Positions 1 through 7,450 are shown, numbered from the stretch's first letter. The stretch: 12,180 nucleotides of DNA from Verrucomicrobiia bacterium (GCA_030432175.1 JAUIHU010000059.1:1-12180); one strand, 5' to 3'. Notes: generated by a model from the letters alone, not told the origin. Translations and numbers: made by a program.

Positions 1-1
1 G

Positions 2-199
2 GCCGTTCTGAAATTGAAGAACATTCTCTCCGCTGAAGATCCTGAAACAGAGTCGGGCGACCTCAATGCTCTGAAAAAGGCTGTACTGGAATTGGACGAA
101 ACCTCCCAGCCACTGGCCGAACACATGATGGAAAAGGCGATGGACGCCATGTTGGAAAGTCAGGGTGTCTCCATGACTCCCGATCAGGAAACCAGGTGA
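2..199 (+). CDS. Hsp70-family chaperone (HscA/DnaK type), C-terminal end only
   Basis: The reading frame is open from the left edge of the window and stops with TGA at 197-199, so this is the last 65 codons of a longer gene. The visible piece contains the segment LKKAVLELDETSQPLAEHMM, followed by EKAMDAMLES and a short hydrophilic tail. This matches the helical lid at the end of Hsp70 proteins, in particular the HscA-like form in which a helix with 'aL..aTqplAerrMd' is near the C terminus. The ATPase and peptide-binding domains lie outside the window. HscA chaperones transfer of Fe-S clusters from the scaffold protein; a general DnaK paralogue is equally possible from so short a piece. A cysteine desulfurase is encoded about 10 kb away, which is compatible with an Fe-S role but is not evidence of linkage. 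Family assignment is fairly secure, subfamily is not. Confidence 0.72.
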   Translation, partial: AVLKLKNILSAEDPETESGDLNALKKAVLELDETSQPLAEHMMEKAMDAMLESQGVSMTPDQETR

Positions 200-265
200 T
201 GCTATCTCAAGTTGTTATAAAACTGCATTGACTTCATTCGTCTGGTAACTCTTTTTAATAATCCT

Positions 266-1219
266 ATGCAACCCCAGAAATCCCAAACCCATGAGGAAAG
301 CGCTCGGACTCCTCGTAGAACTTTTCTGAAATCCGGAATCGGTTTGATCTCAGCAGCTCTAGCCGCTGAAAAACTTAATTCATTTTCACCTGCATCGCAT
401 GCGGTCGAACCTATTCATGACTGTGGAGCTGCCCGGATCCGATCCAGTCTTGCCGCTTACTCATTCAGGAACCAGCTGCAGTCCAAAGATCCGGCTGAAA
501 AGATTGATCTTTTCCGATTTATGGATTTCTGCGTCGAGCAAGGATGCGACGCCGCAGAGTTGACCAGTTATTATTTTGAATCCACCAGCTCCGATTATAT
601 TCTACAACTGAAGCGACATGCTTTCCTCTTGGGACTGGACATCAGCGGGACAGCCGTTGGAAACAATTTTGCGCTGCCATATGGAGAGACCAGAGATAAA
701 CAAATTGCTGACGTTAAAGCATGGATAGAGAGAGCCGCTCTGCTTGGCGCTCCGCATATCCGAATTTTTGCTGGTCCTAATGGAAGCCTGGACTTTGACC
801 GCGCCAAGTCTCTTTGTGTTGAAGCCATTCAGGAATGCGCCGATTATGCCGCCAAATATGGTGTGTTTCTTGGAATAGAAAACCACGGCGGCATTGTTTC
901 AAAATCAGAAGACTTGATTGACATCGTCAAAAAAGTAAACAGCGCATGGGTGGGGATCAATTTGGACACAGGTAACTTCCACACTGCAGATCCGTACCAA
1001 GACCTGGAACACTGCGCTCCCTGGGCAGTCAATGTTCAACTCAAGGTAGAAGTTCGCGCAGCAGGTCAGTCTTCCGAAGAAACTGACTACGACCGCATAT
1101 TCAAGATTCTCGAAAAGAACCACTACAAAGGTTACGTAGCTTTGGAATATGAAGCTTCGGCCAATCCCTGGAAAAGTGTTCCTGAATATTTGCAGAAAAT
1201 GTATCAGCAAATGAAATAA
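266..1219 (+). CDS. Tat-exported sugar phosphate isomerase/epimerase (xylose isomerase-like TIM barrel)
   Basis: The 317-residue product starts at ATG 266, 66 bp after the upstream gene. Its N terminus holds a twin-arginine signal (RRTFLKSG, Arg17-Arg18) followed by a hydrophobic stretch (residues 24-34), so export of the folded protein is expected. The rest (about 58-317) fits the AP-endonuclease-2/xylose isomerase-like TIM-barrel family, which isomerises or epimerises sugars or ketoses using a divalent metal. Visible family motifs are GIENHGG (203-209, likely metal ligand Glu205), NLDTGNF (232-238, Asp234) and ALEYE (292-296, Glu294 or Glu296). At the strand where many members have a ligand His ('vHvKD') this protein has VQLKVEV (257-263), so Gln258 replaces it. 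Exported members of this family are numerous in planctomycetes, where they are thought to take part in sugar or polysaccharide catabolism. Substrate unknown. No clear Shine-Dalgarno sequence precedes the start. Confidence 0.87.
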   Translation: MQPQKSQTHEESARTPRRTFLKSGIGLISAALAAEKLNSFSPASHAVEPIHDCGAARIRSSLAAYSFRNQLQSKDPAEKIDLFRFMDFCVEQGCDAAELTSYYFESTSSDYILQLKRHAFLLGLDISGTAVGNNFALPYGETRDKQIADVKAWIERAALLGAPHIRIFAGPNGSLDFDRAKSLCVEAIQECADYAAKYGVFLGIENHGGIVSKSEDLIDIVKKVNSAWVGINLDTGNFHTADPYQDLEHCAPWAVNVQLKVEVRAAGQSSEETDYDRIFKILEKNHYKGYVALEYEASANPWKSVPEYLQKMYQQMK

Positions 1220-1633
1220 ATTCAGCGCATAAGCACAGTGATCCAAGATTGGATTTATTGTTCCTTGGACTCCATGTTCATTTTTATATTCCCACTTGGT
1301 GAAACAATTAAAAGCCAAAATTACATTTGTAGTATAAATAACACAACGTAAGTGTATTAATCAATCTGAGGTTTCCAGGCATATCCATGCAATCGACGAG
1401 GCGTTTTTGCGTACAATGTAATTTCCCGCTGCTTTGGGAAACCTTCAGGTGAAAATTTAAACAACAAGTCTTTTCGTCAGATTAGTCAGACTGAAGGTTC
1501 TGTTAGTTCAAGAAGGTTAAGATCCTAATCAATAGACTCTGGAACCGCTAATTTTACATTAGCCAGGAAAATAAAATGTCCGTTGCGGGTTTCATGGATT
1601 GTATTTTTGCCAACTCTGAAGAAATATCGAAGC
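1220..1633. other. 414-bp gap without a convincing gene
   Basis: No protein or known RNA gene can be supported here. Visible structure: a possible hairpin TTTCCC/GGGAAA (1422-1427 and 1436-1441, 8-nt loop), a 9-bp inverted repeat AACCTTCAG/CTGAAGGTT (1440-1448 and 1491-1499), a GTCAGA direct repeat (1476-1481 and 1485-1490), and a short open frame at 1576-1650 that overlaps the start of the next gene. A 21-codon frame at 1387-1452 with two Cys is too short to judge. The gap probably holds the promoter and leader of the RidA-like gene. Confidence 0.5.
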
Positions 1634-1650
1634 ATGAAATACGATCCTGA
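1576..1650 (+). other. possible 24-codon leader ORF overlapping the RidA-like gene
   Basis: An ATG at 1576 is preceded by AGGA (1564-1567), a reasonable Shine-Dalgarno match in a window where most starts have none. The frame encodes 24 residues beginning MSVAGFMDC and stops with TGA at 1648-1650. It therefore overlaps the proposed RidA-like start at 1634 and ends just before an in-frame Met codon of that gene (1652). It could be a translational leader coupled to the downstream gene, or chance. No similarity to known peptides is recognised. Confidence 0.2.
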
Positions 1651-2104
1651 AATGCGACTTAGAGAATTAGGAATAGAACTGCCAACGGCTCCAAAACCTT
1701 TGGGCGCATATCGTCCAGCCATTCGTGTCGGTTCTCTCATTTATCTTTCCGGGCATTTACCGATTCAGCCGGATGGGAATCTGGTTCAAGGAAAAGTAGG
1801 GGAATCAGTTACATTGGAAGAAGGAGCGGCTGCAGCGAAGTTAGCGGGGTTATCCATCCTGGCCACGCTGAAGCAGGATTTGGGTGGACTGGATAAAGTC
1901 AGTCGATTGATCAAAACAGTGGGTTTCGTCAACTGCACTGATGATTTCAACGCACAACCCAAAGTAATCAATGGATGCAGCGACCTTTTTGCTGAAGTTT
2001 TTGGTCCGGAGAACGGTGTTGGCGCTCGCAGCGCTGTTGGTGTCAACTCGTTGCCCGCCGGGATTCCTGTAGAAATTGAAGCAATTTTTGAGGTTCTGGA
2101 TTGA
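1634..2104 (+). CDS. RidA/YjgF/YER057c/UK114 family protein
   Basis: The ATG at 1634 gives a 156-residue protein beginning MKYDPEMRLRELGIELPTAP, which agrees with how the longer ('YjgF-like 1') subgroup of this family normally begins. An in-frame TTG at 1583 would add 17 unrelated residues and is unlikely. Conserved blocks are GAYRPAIRVGSLIYLSGHLP near residues 24-43, the central VGESVTLEEGAAAAKLAGL, LIKTVGFVN, and the C-terminal block GVGARSAVGVNSLPAGIPVEIEAIFEV with the Arg that contacts substrate carboxylates in RidA. Archetypal RidA hydrolyses reactive enamine/imine intermediates from PLP enzymes such as threonine dehydratase, sparing PLP enzymes from damage. Members of this longer subgroup are less well characterised, so the exact reaction is open. 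It is probably a cytoplasmic homotrimer, judging by the family. It ends 17 bp from the convergent response regulator gene, with no clear terminator between. Confidence 0.88.
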   Translation: MKYDPEMRLRELGIELPTAPKPLGAYRPAIRVGSLIYLSGHLPIQPDGNLVQGKVGESVTLEEGAAAAKLAGLSILATLKQDLGGLDKVSRLIKTVGFVNCTDDFNAQPKVINGCSDLFAEVFGPENGVGARSAVGVNSLPAGIPVEIEAIFEVLD

Positions 2105-2121
2105 GAATAAAAGCTATGGAA

Positions 2122-2745
2122 TCAATTTGCGTTGGATTCATTCTCCGAAGTAAAATCTTGATAAAATTCTGAAAAGCAATCCGGGCAGATTCCATGGCTG
2201 AAAATGAGCTTAAACTTTTGATTCAGATATCGCTCCAATCGCCTCCATCTCCCTTTCTGGTCCCGGACTGATTTACAATTGCTGCACATACAAACCACAC
2301 CATTGGATTGATGAGTGGTATCTGTGGGCTCCGAATGTGAATCAGTCTTCACTATCTGCCGATGATGAGAGGTCCAAGCCAGTCCCATTTCCACTGAGGC
2401 CTTGAGACTCGAAAACTCGAATGGCTTCATTAAATAACCTACTGGTCTAACTTCACGCGCCTCTTCCAGTGTGGCGGAGTCACTTAATCCAGAGACAAAT
2501 AAAATTGGAACCGATCTCTCCCTGCAAATGTAGTTTGCCGTTTCTATCCCATTCATTCCCTGTCCAAGATGAATATCCATCAGAATCAAGTCAGGTCCAA
2601 AAGATTCCACAGCCAGCCAGGCATCTTCACCTTTTGAGATCCACTTGGATTCTATGTTTCTCAATCGGGACAAACCCTCCTGGATATACAAAGCCATGAT
2701 CTCCTCATCTTCAACCAGCAGAACACGACGATTCTTCTGCTTCAT
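2122..2745 (-). CDS. response regulator: receiver domain plus Cys-rich C-terminal domain
   Basis: A 207-residue protein. Residues 5-125 form a CheY-like receiver: acidic pocket (VEDEE, 11-15), phospho-acceptor Asp57 in LILMDIHLG, Ser85 in the Thr/Ser position, and Lys107 in LMKPFE. No DNA-binding or enzymatic output domain is present. After a hydrophilic linker (126-148), residues 150-192 carry CMCSNC-SVRDQKGRWRRLERYL and FSHGICPDC (Cys152, 154, 157, 187, 190; His184). This matches a short domain often attached to bacterial receiver and PAS signalling proteins ('iCs.CKkIRd..g.W..le.Y....FSHgiCP.C'), probably metal-binding, with no assigned function. The start is supported by a good ribosome site (AGAAAGG, 7 nt upstream of ATG). 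No kinase is adjacent, so it is an orphan. The nearest kinase gene lies at 5643-7313. Confidence 0.9.
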   Translation of the reverse strand: MKQKNRRVLLVEDEEIMALYIQEGLSRLRNIESKWISKGEDAWLAVESFGPDLILMDIHLGQGMNGIETANYICRERSVPILFVSGLSDSATLEEAREVRPVGYLMKPFEFSSLKASVEMGLAWTSHHRQIVKTDSHSEPTDTTHQSNGVVCMCSNCKSVRDQKGRWRRLERYLNQKFKLIFSHGICPDCFSEFYQDFTSENESNAN

Positions 2746-2807
2746 TGTAGCCTTTCTCTTGCGTCATGTATCCTTACGTAATTATTGGTTATGGTTCCTG
2801 AGTGAAA

Positions 2808-2849
2808 TCCACTGGTCATGGAACACCTGAAAAAAAGCCCGCCAGTGGA
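2808..2849. repeat. 8-bp inverted repeat between divergent genes
   Basis: TCCACTGG at 2808-2815 is repeated exactly inverted as CCAGTGGA at 2842-2849, with 26 bp between. It lies in the 198-bp region between the divergent response regulator and glycosyltransferase genes, 63 bp upstream of the regulator's start. It could be a two-site operator or an mRNA leader stem. A shorter stem AATGCT/AGCATT follows at 2885-2898. No clear promoter hexamers are seen nearby. Confidence 0.25.
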
Positions 2850-2943
2850 GCGAAAAGATGTCGGACGCAAGTATATTTAATAAAAATGCTAGAGCATTGA
2901 ATATGCCACTTGTACAAAGAAGACTCATCCACCACATTTATCC

Positions 2944-3669
2944 ATGCTCATTTCCATCGTCATACCCGCCTTTAATGAAGCGGCAAACCTTGAGGAAACA
3001 TTACATTCCATTAAACAAGCCGCACAAACTTTCCTGCACCGTGGCTGGGGCTTTGAATATATAGTATGTGATAATAACTCGAACGATGGAACCAGCCGGA
3101 TAGCAGAAGCGTTGGGGGCGCGTGTGGTTTTTGAGCCAATAAATCAAATCTCACGCGCCAGAAATAAAGGAGCGTCCATAGCCAAAGGCGAATGGTTGAT
3201 TTTTATAGATGCGGATTCGAGACCTTCAAGTGAGCTGATGAATCGAGTGGCATTGGAAATCGAGGGGAGAACCACTGTGGGTGGTGGGGCTACAGTTCTC
3301 ATGGAATCCAATCGATTGTGGTTTCGGTTTTGTGTTTCGATGTGGAATCTGACCAGCCTTATTTGCTGTTGGGCTGCTGGTTCATTCATTTTTTGCCGCA
3401 AGGACGCATTTGATTCTTTGGGGGGATTTAGTGAAGAACTTTACGCTGCTGAAGAAATCAATTTCAGCAGACGTTTAAAAAAATGGGCAAGACCTAAATC
3501 CTTGAAATTCAAAATTATCAGAGGCTATCCACTTTGGTCCTCCTCAAGGAAGGATTCACTATATACAACTTCAGAATGGATGCGATTTTTCAGGAAAGCC
3601 ATTTTTTCTCCTATGAAAACATTAAAACAAAGGCAGGACTGTCAGCCTTGGTATGACGGCCGGCGATAA
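2944..3669 (+). CDS. family 2 glycosyltransferase (GT-A fold)
   Basis: A 241-residue protein. It opens directly with the GT2 signature SIVIPAFNEAANLEETLHSI (4-23). Then come the nucleotide-binding segment VCDNNSNDGTSRIAE (41-55), the RARNKGASIAKGEWLIFIDADSRP block with the DXD-type metal motif DAD (89-91), and the acceptor-side GGFSEELYAAEEINFSRRLKK (160-180) that supplies the catalytic base. These motifs place it among inverting glycosyltransferases using a nucleotide-diphospho sugar. Residues 125-150 are hydrophobic and aromatic and may contact the membrane, but there is no clear set of transmembrane helices. The acceptor is unknown: cell-surface polysaccharide, lipid and protein glycosylation are all possible. 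The start at ATG 2944 sits immediately before the first beta strand, as usual for soluble members; no Shine-Dalgarno sequence is visible. The next gene begins 39 bp downstream on the same strand. Confidence 0.88.
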   Translation: MLISIVIPAFNEAANLEETLHSIKQAAQTFLHRGWGFEYIVCDNNSNDGTSRIAEALGARVVFEPINQISRARNKGASIAKGEWLIFIDADSRPSSELMNRVALEIEGRTTVGGGATVLMESNRLWFRFCVSMWNLTSLICCWAAGSFIFCRKDAFDSLGGFSEELYAAEEINFSRRLKKWARPKSLKFKIIRGYPLWSSSRKDSLYTTSEWMRFFRKAIFSPMKTLKQRQDCQPWYDGRR

Positions 3670-3708
3670 TTGCACTCCAGATCAAACCTACCAACACACC
3701 ATACATGA

Positions 3709-4503
3709 ATGACTAATAGCTGGATTCAATTTGGGTGGCTGGCGGTTGGACTTACAGCCGCATTCATTGCGACAGTGCATGCTATTCAGAGAAGAAACTG
3801 GATTTGGCTGACAGCTCTCGCTTTGTCCAGTTTCTTGGGCGCTGCTATTTGGATCGGATTGATTTATCTCATCAGTCAGGTCGCGGCAGGAGATTTTATT
3901 CATGAACAAAGCCGTGAGCAAACAAACCCGGAAATATCTATCGAAAGATGGAGAAGAATTCGAGCGCTTGAAAAACTGAATCAAACCTCAAAATGGGAAC
4001 ACAATCTGGAGGAACTCAGTGAACTTTTTGAAGACGAAAACCATCTGATCTCCGCTGAAAAATATGCGCTGGAAGCCATTCAATTGAATCCGAACAACAG
4101 CTCTCATAGGTACCGACTGGCAAGAATACTTTGTAAACGGCAGCAATTTGCCAGGGCTGAAACTGAATTACACCCTTGGATTGAAACCGGATCTAATCAA
4201 CCTGCCATGCTACGACTCTATGCAGAAATAGTTGAAAAACTCAATCGCTTGGAAACCTCATTAGAAATATGGAGAAGTTTGGCCTTGGAAAATGAACAAC
4301 CCATTGATCTTTTCCATACAGCACGAATGCAATATCGTTTGGGACAGATCGCAAATGCGGTACAAACACTGCAGCTGTTAGTGAACCTCGAACCTATCAA
4401 TGTCGTTTACAAAGATGTAGCCGAGAATGATCAAATCTGGATTGAAGCAGGGAAAAGACTGCTTTCTGATATTAGTTTAACTAATAAATTAAATAAGTTA
4501 TGA
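3709..4503 (+). CDS. membrane-anchored tetratricopeptide-repeat protein, function unknown
   Basis: A 264-residue protein. The N terminus has two hydrophobic segments likely to be transmembrane helices (about 8-25 and 33-57), separated by the short basic loop AIQRRN. A charged helical segment follows (66-110). Residues 115-235 look like degenerate TPR units: AEKYALEAIQLNPNNSSHRYRLARILCKRQQFARAETEL (two adjacent helix pairs), then LEIWRSLALENEQPIDLFHTARMQYRLGQIANAVQTLQLLVNLEP. TPR domains bind proteins, so it is likely a membrane scaffold or assembly factor, but no partner is evident. Its stop overlaps the coaE start (ATGA at 4500-4503), implying co-transcription and translational coupling. No enzyme motif is seen. 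I do not recognise a named family beyond TPR. Confidence 0.75.
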   Translation: MTNSWIQFGWLAVGLTAAFIATVHAIQRRNWIWLTALALSSFLGAAIWIGLIYLISQVAAGDFIHEQSREQTNPEISIERWRRIRALEKLNQTSKWEHNLEELSELFEDENHLISAEKYALEAIQLNPNNSSHRYRLARILCKRQQFARAETELHPWIETGSNQPAMLRLYAEIVEKLNRLETSLEIWRSLALENEQPIDLFHTARMQYRLGQIANAVQTLQLLVNLEPINVVYKDVAENDQIWIEAGKRLLSDISLTNKLNKL

Positions 4504-5102
4504 AAATAATAGGAGTCACTGGAGGTATTGGCATGGGGAAAAGCGCTACAGCAGAAATCCTGCTTCAAATGGACATTCCAGTGATTGACTCGGATGATTT
4601 GGCCAAGGAAGCTGTGCTACCTGGTTCTTCAGGTTGGAAGAGTCTTGTCAATAGATACGGAAATACAGTTGTATTAAAAGATCAATCTCTCAATCGAAAA
4701 AAAATCAGCGAAATAGTTTTTCAATCGAAAACCGAGAAACAATGGATTGAATCAGTTTTACATCCTGAGATTCGTCAACTGAGAGATCGGAAGATGAGCC
4801 AAATCATCTCCAGCAATGCTCAAGTTCATAAATTTGCTGTCGCATGGATTGTCCCACTATTATTTGAAACCAACATGGTTTCGGAAGTGAATCATGTTTG
4901 GTGTGTTGCTTGCTCCAGTTCAACTCAACTTTCTCGACTGAGGCAGAGGAACTGGAACGAAACCGAGATACGGAACAGGATGGATAATCAATGGAAAATT
5001 GAGCAGAAGATGTCGCTGGCCGATGTTGTAATCTGGAATGATTTCACCCTGGACATTCTTAGGAATCAGGTCAGTTTGGCGATCAATGAATTCGAGCAAT
5101 AA
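4500..5102 (+). CDS. coaE: dephospho-CoA kinase
   Basis: A 200-residue protein, the normal length for CoaE. This enzyme phosphorylates the 3'-hydroxyl of dephospho-CoA with ATP, the last step of coenzyme A synthesis, in the cytoplasm. Visible motifs are the P-loop GGIGMGKS (8-15; Met replaces the more common Ser at position 12), the substrate-binding VIDSDDLAKEAV (28-39), VLHPEIRQL (86-94), the VPLLFE motif (118-123), the lid region VWCVACSSSTQLSRLRQRN (133-151) and the adenine-side KMSLADVVIWN (170-180). The ATG overlaps the stop of the TPR gene by 4 bp, and no separate ribosome site is seen, so translation is probably coupled. The following gene starts inside the last codons of coaE. The three genes therefore look like one transcript. 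Confidence 0.96.
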   Translation: MKIIGVTGGIGMGKSATAEILLQMDIPVIDSDDLAKEAVLPGSSGWKSLVNRYGNTVVLKDQSLNRKKISEIVFQSKTEKQWIESVLHPEIRQLRDRKMSQIISSNAQVHKFAVAWIVPLLFETNMVSEVNHVWCVACSSSTQLSRLRQRNWNETEIRNRMDNQWKIEQKMSLADVVIWNDFTLDILRNQVSLAINEFEQ

Positions 5103-5604
5103 CAAACGTACTCAGCAAAAGATTTTGATTACTATCATCATTCTGCTGGCTCTCTTTCTTCTATCCAGGGTGATTGTCCCAAAACTTTCTCCTGCTCCAA
5201 AATGGGTCAACTCTCAGCCTCCAGTAATGGGAACTACAACTCAAAACCCTAACTTTGTCAGTTCTGTCAGCGAAGAGGATGCAAGAAATGTCGATCCTTT
5301 AACCATACCAGCTGAGTGGAGTTCTACAGAATACCTTGAATTAATCAAACAGACTGCCGTGGAGGAATTTGGTTGGAAAGTAATGAATGCTTCAGAAGGC
5401 TGGATTCATTTTATCTGTTATACGCCAGTGATGTGCTTTGTAGACGATCTGGTAGTAATGAAACGATCCGAAGCAGATAAACAAATTGATATTAAAAGCG
5501 CATCCAGACTGGGTTATTCAGATTTAGACGCCAACAGAAAAAGAGTCGATGCTCTCAGAAAAAGTTTGGAGCGTGAAAAGTCAGCCAGGGATTCCAAGCC
5601 ATAG
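5086..5604 (+). CDS. DUF1499 family protein with N-terminal membrane anchor
   Basis: The ATG at 5086 gives 172 residues (MNSSNNKRTQQKILITIIIL...); it overlaps coaE by 17 bp. An upstream in-frame ATG at 5038 would place charged and aromatic residues before a normal signal anchor and is less likely. Residues about 12-31 form one hydrophobic segment after a Lys/Arg-rich start: an uncleaved anchor or signal peptide, with the remainder facing the periplasm. Residues 50-165 match DUF1499: NPNFVSSVSEEDARNVDPL, then FVDDLVVMKRSEADKQIDIKSASRLGYSDLDANRKRVDAL, the last being the family's most conserved block ('iRSASRvGysDlgvNRrRi'). The 'CPssPNcVsS' site of many relatives appears as TTTQNPNFVSS, without the Cys. 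The function of DUF1499 is not established. The tail is hydrophilic. It is last in its transcript and converges on the kinase gene 38 bp away, with no clear terminator. Confidence 0.85.
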   Translation: MNSSNNKRTQQKILITIIILLALFLLSRVIVPKLSPAPKWVNSQPPVMGTTTQNPNFVSSVSEEDARNVDPLTIPAEWSSTEYLELIKQTAVEEFGWKVMNASEGWIHFICYTPVMCFVDDLVVMKRSEADKQIDIKSASRLGYSDLDANRKRVDALRKSLEREKSARDSKP

Positions 5605-5642
5605 TCTTGATATGCTCCCTTCTATTTAATCATAAGAAATAT

Positions 5643-7313
5643 TTACACGGGAGTCTTAAGAATCTTTTGAATTTCACTAATCATTTTCTCAAAATGAAAT
5701 GGCTTTTGTATAAAAGCATCGGCGCCATCCTGAATTGCGCCCTTCATGTTCTCGTCCAATTCATAACCACTACAAATAATTACTTTTAAGTCAGGGCGTG
5801 CTTTTTTCATTATTGGATAGGCTTCAGCTCCCCCCATGACTGGCATTGACATATCGAGAAGTACCAAGTCGATTTTATCTGAATACGCTTTAACTAAATC
5901 GACGGCCTCTTGTCCGTTTAAAGCTGTCAAAGTATGATAACCATGTTGCTTCAACAATTGCTCAATGATACTCAGGACGGGTTCATCATCGTCTACAATC
6001 AGCACAGTGACATCATCATCAGTCACAGGTTTTAGATCATCATCAATAACCGAGAAAGACGCTTGGTTTTCTTCGACAATTTCATCAGACGCAGGGAGCA
6101 GCAGGGTAAATGTCGCTCCCTGCCCTGGACTTGCCTCAGCTAGAATGTGCCCACCATGATTCTTAACGATCCCGTATACGGCAGCCAATCCCATTCCTCG
6201 ACCTTGAAATTTTGTCGAAAAGAACGGTTCAAAAACGCGACTCAGCGTTTCTTCATCCATTCCTGAGCCGTTATCTTTGATTGCTATTTTAACATAATTC
6301 CCGCCTTTTAAATTCTCAGTCTCACCTAATCGCTGAATTAAAGAATCTTCTTTAGAACAATTTTCACAGGTGATGTTAATTTGGCCATCAGTTTTATCTC
6401 CGATTGATTCTACAGAATTGGAAATGATTGCCATCAATGTTTGTTGAAACTGTGCGATATCAGCTTCAATATTCCACAGATTATCTCCACTGAAACTAAT
6501 TTTTAAACTATTCGGAAGGTTCCATTGCTGGAGTCGCGTGATTTCAGAAATGACTCTGAGTGGATCTATCATTTCCGGCTGGTATTTTCCTCCTCGAGCA
6601 TATGCCAGCATCTGTCTGGTTAGATTTGCAGCCTGCTCTGATGCCTGTTCAATCATTGTCAGCATGGGTATGCAAGAATGATCATTCGTCAGGGACTTCC
6701 GAATCATTGAAACATTACCAAGGATAACCGTAATCAGATTGTTGAAATCATGAGCGACACCTCCGGCCAAAGTTTCTGTTGCCTCAAGTCTGGATGCCGC
6801 TGCGCTGGCTCTTTCTTTTTCTTTGAGCAGTTGTTTCTGCTCAGACTCCATTTCTTTTCTGGCGGCAATTTCTCTTTCCAGCTGTTGATTGTTTTCCAAC
6901 AGGTCTTTTCGTAATTTCCAAAGCTGTAAATGATTTTTAACGCGAACTCTAACCTCTTCAATTTGAAACGGCTTGCGAATATAATCCACTCCACCTGAAG
7001 AAAATCCTTCCATTAAGTTTTCAACCCCATCTTTGGCAGTAATAAAAATGACCGGGATATCCTCCAGTTCAGAATCATTTTTTAATGCCTGACAGACCTC
7101 AAAACCATTCATTTCCGGCATCATGACATCCAATAAAACCAGATCTGGTTTGGAACGTTTTGCAATTTCCAAAACGGCAAGCCCTGTGGTTGCTACCATG
7201 ATTTTGTAGCCCTGTGGCTCCAGAACATCTCTCAAAATGTTCAAATTAGCCGGAATATCATCCCCAATCAGGATTTTTGATCCCTTCAGATCTATGGTTT
7301 GATCAGATTTCAT
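5643..7313 (-). CDS. hybrid histidine kinase: receiver - coiled coil - HisKA - HATPase - receiver
   Basis: A 556-residue soluble protein with no transmembrane segment or PAS/GAF domain. Order: receiver 1 (12-130; acidic pair Asp18-Asp19, phospho-acceptor Asp62 in VLLDVMMPEMNG, Lys114 in IRKPF); charged coiled coil (131-172); HisKA with phospho-acceptor His188 in GGVAHDFNNLI; HATPase with N box around Asn299 (ISNSVESI), G1 DNGSG (347-351), F box FEPFFSTK (361-368) and G2 GRGMGLAAV (371-379); acidic linker (409-434); receiver 2 (435-556; Asp441-443, Asp487 in LVLLDMSMP, Lys537 in IQKPF). All key residues are intact. The HDFNN form of the H box is typical of NtrB-like hybrid kinases. Input probably arrives by phosphorylation of receiver 1, while receiver 2 may act as a sink or relay; no HPt protein or cognate regulator is adjacent. 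The upstream 190 bp carry a TGATTAATCA palindrome (7346-7355), a possible regulator site. Confidence 0.93.
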   Translation of the reverse strand: MKSDQTIDLKGSKILIGDDIPANLNILRDVLEPQGYKIMVATTGLAVLEIAKRSKPDLVLLDVMMPEMNGFEVCQALKNDSELEDIPVIFITAKDGVENLMEGFSSGGVDYIRKPFQIEEVRVRVKNHLQLWKLRKDLLENNQQLEREIAARKEMESEQKQLLKEKERASAAASRLEATETLAGGVAHDFNNLITVILGNVSMIRKSLTNDHSCIPMLTMIEQASEQAANLTRQMLAYARGGKYQPEMIDPLRVISEITRLQQWNLPNSLKISFSGDNLWNIEADIAQFQQTLMAIISNSVESIGDKTDGQINITCENCSKEDSLIQRLGETENLKGGNYVKIAIKDNGSGMDEETLSRVFEPFFSTKFQGRGMGLAAVYGIVKNHGGHILAEASPGQGATFTLLLPASDEIVEENQASFSVIDDDLKPVTDDDVTVLIVDDDEPVLSIIEQLLKQHGYHTLTALNGQEAVDLVKAYSDKIDLVLLDMSMPVMGGAEAYPIMKKARPDLKVIICSGYELDENMKGAIQDGADAFIQKPFHFEKMISEIQKILKTPV

Positions 7314-7450
7314 TCCAATTTCCGGCCCATAACAATCTGCGCTATTGATTAATCATCCTTTCAGAATAAAACGCTTTTCATCATCTAGCCGGTACTTTTT
7401 TTGTCCGTTATAAAGACGCTCAATCTTGAAATATTTTGTCGCCTGGACTC

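Noticed and set aside
905..1318. 137-codon open frame on the - strand
   Set aside because: It is fully antisense to most of the sugar isomerase gene, has no recognisable domain, and its residues mirror conserved codons of the + strand gene.
1387..1452. 21-codon frame with a CVQC motif in the left gap
   Set aside because: Too short, no ribosome site, and no similarity recognised; likely chance.
2858..3064. 68-codon + strand frame overlapping the glycosyltransferase start
   Set aside because: It runs out of frame through the conserved N terminus of the glycosyltransferase and has no motif.
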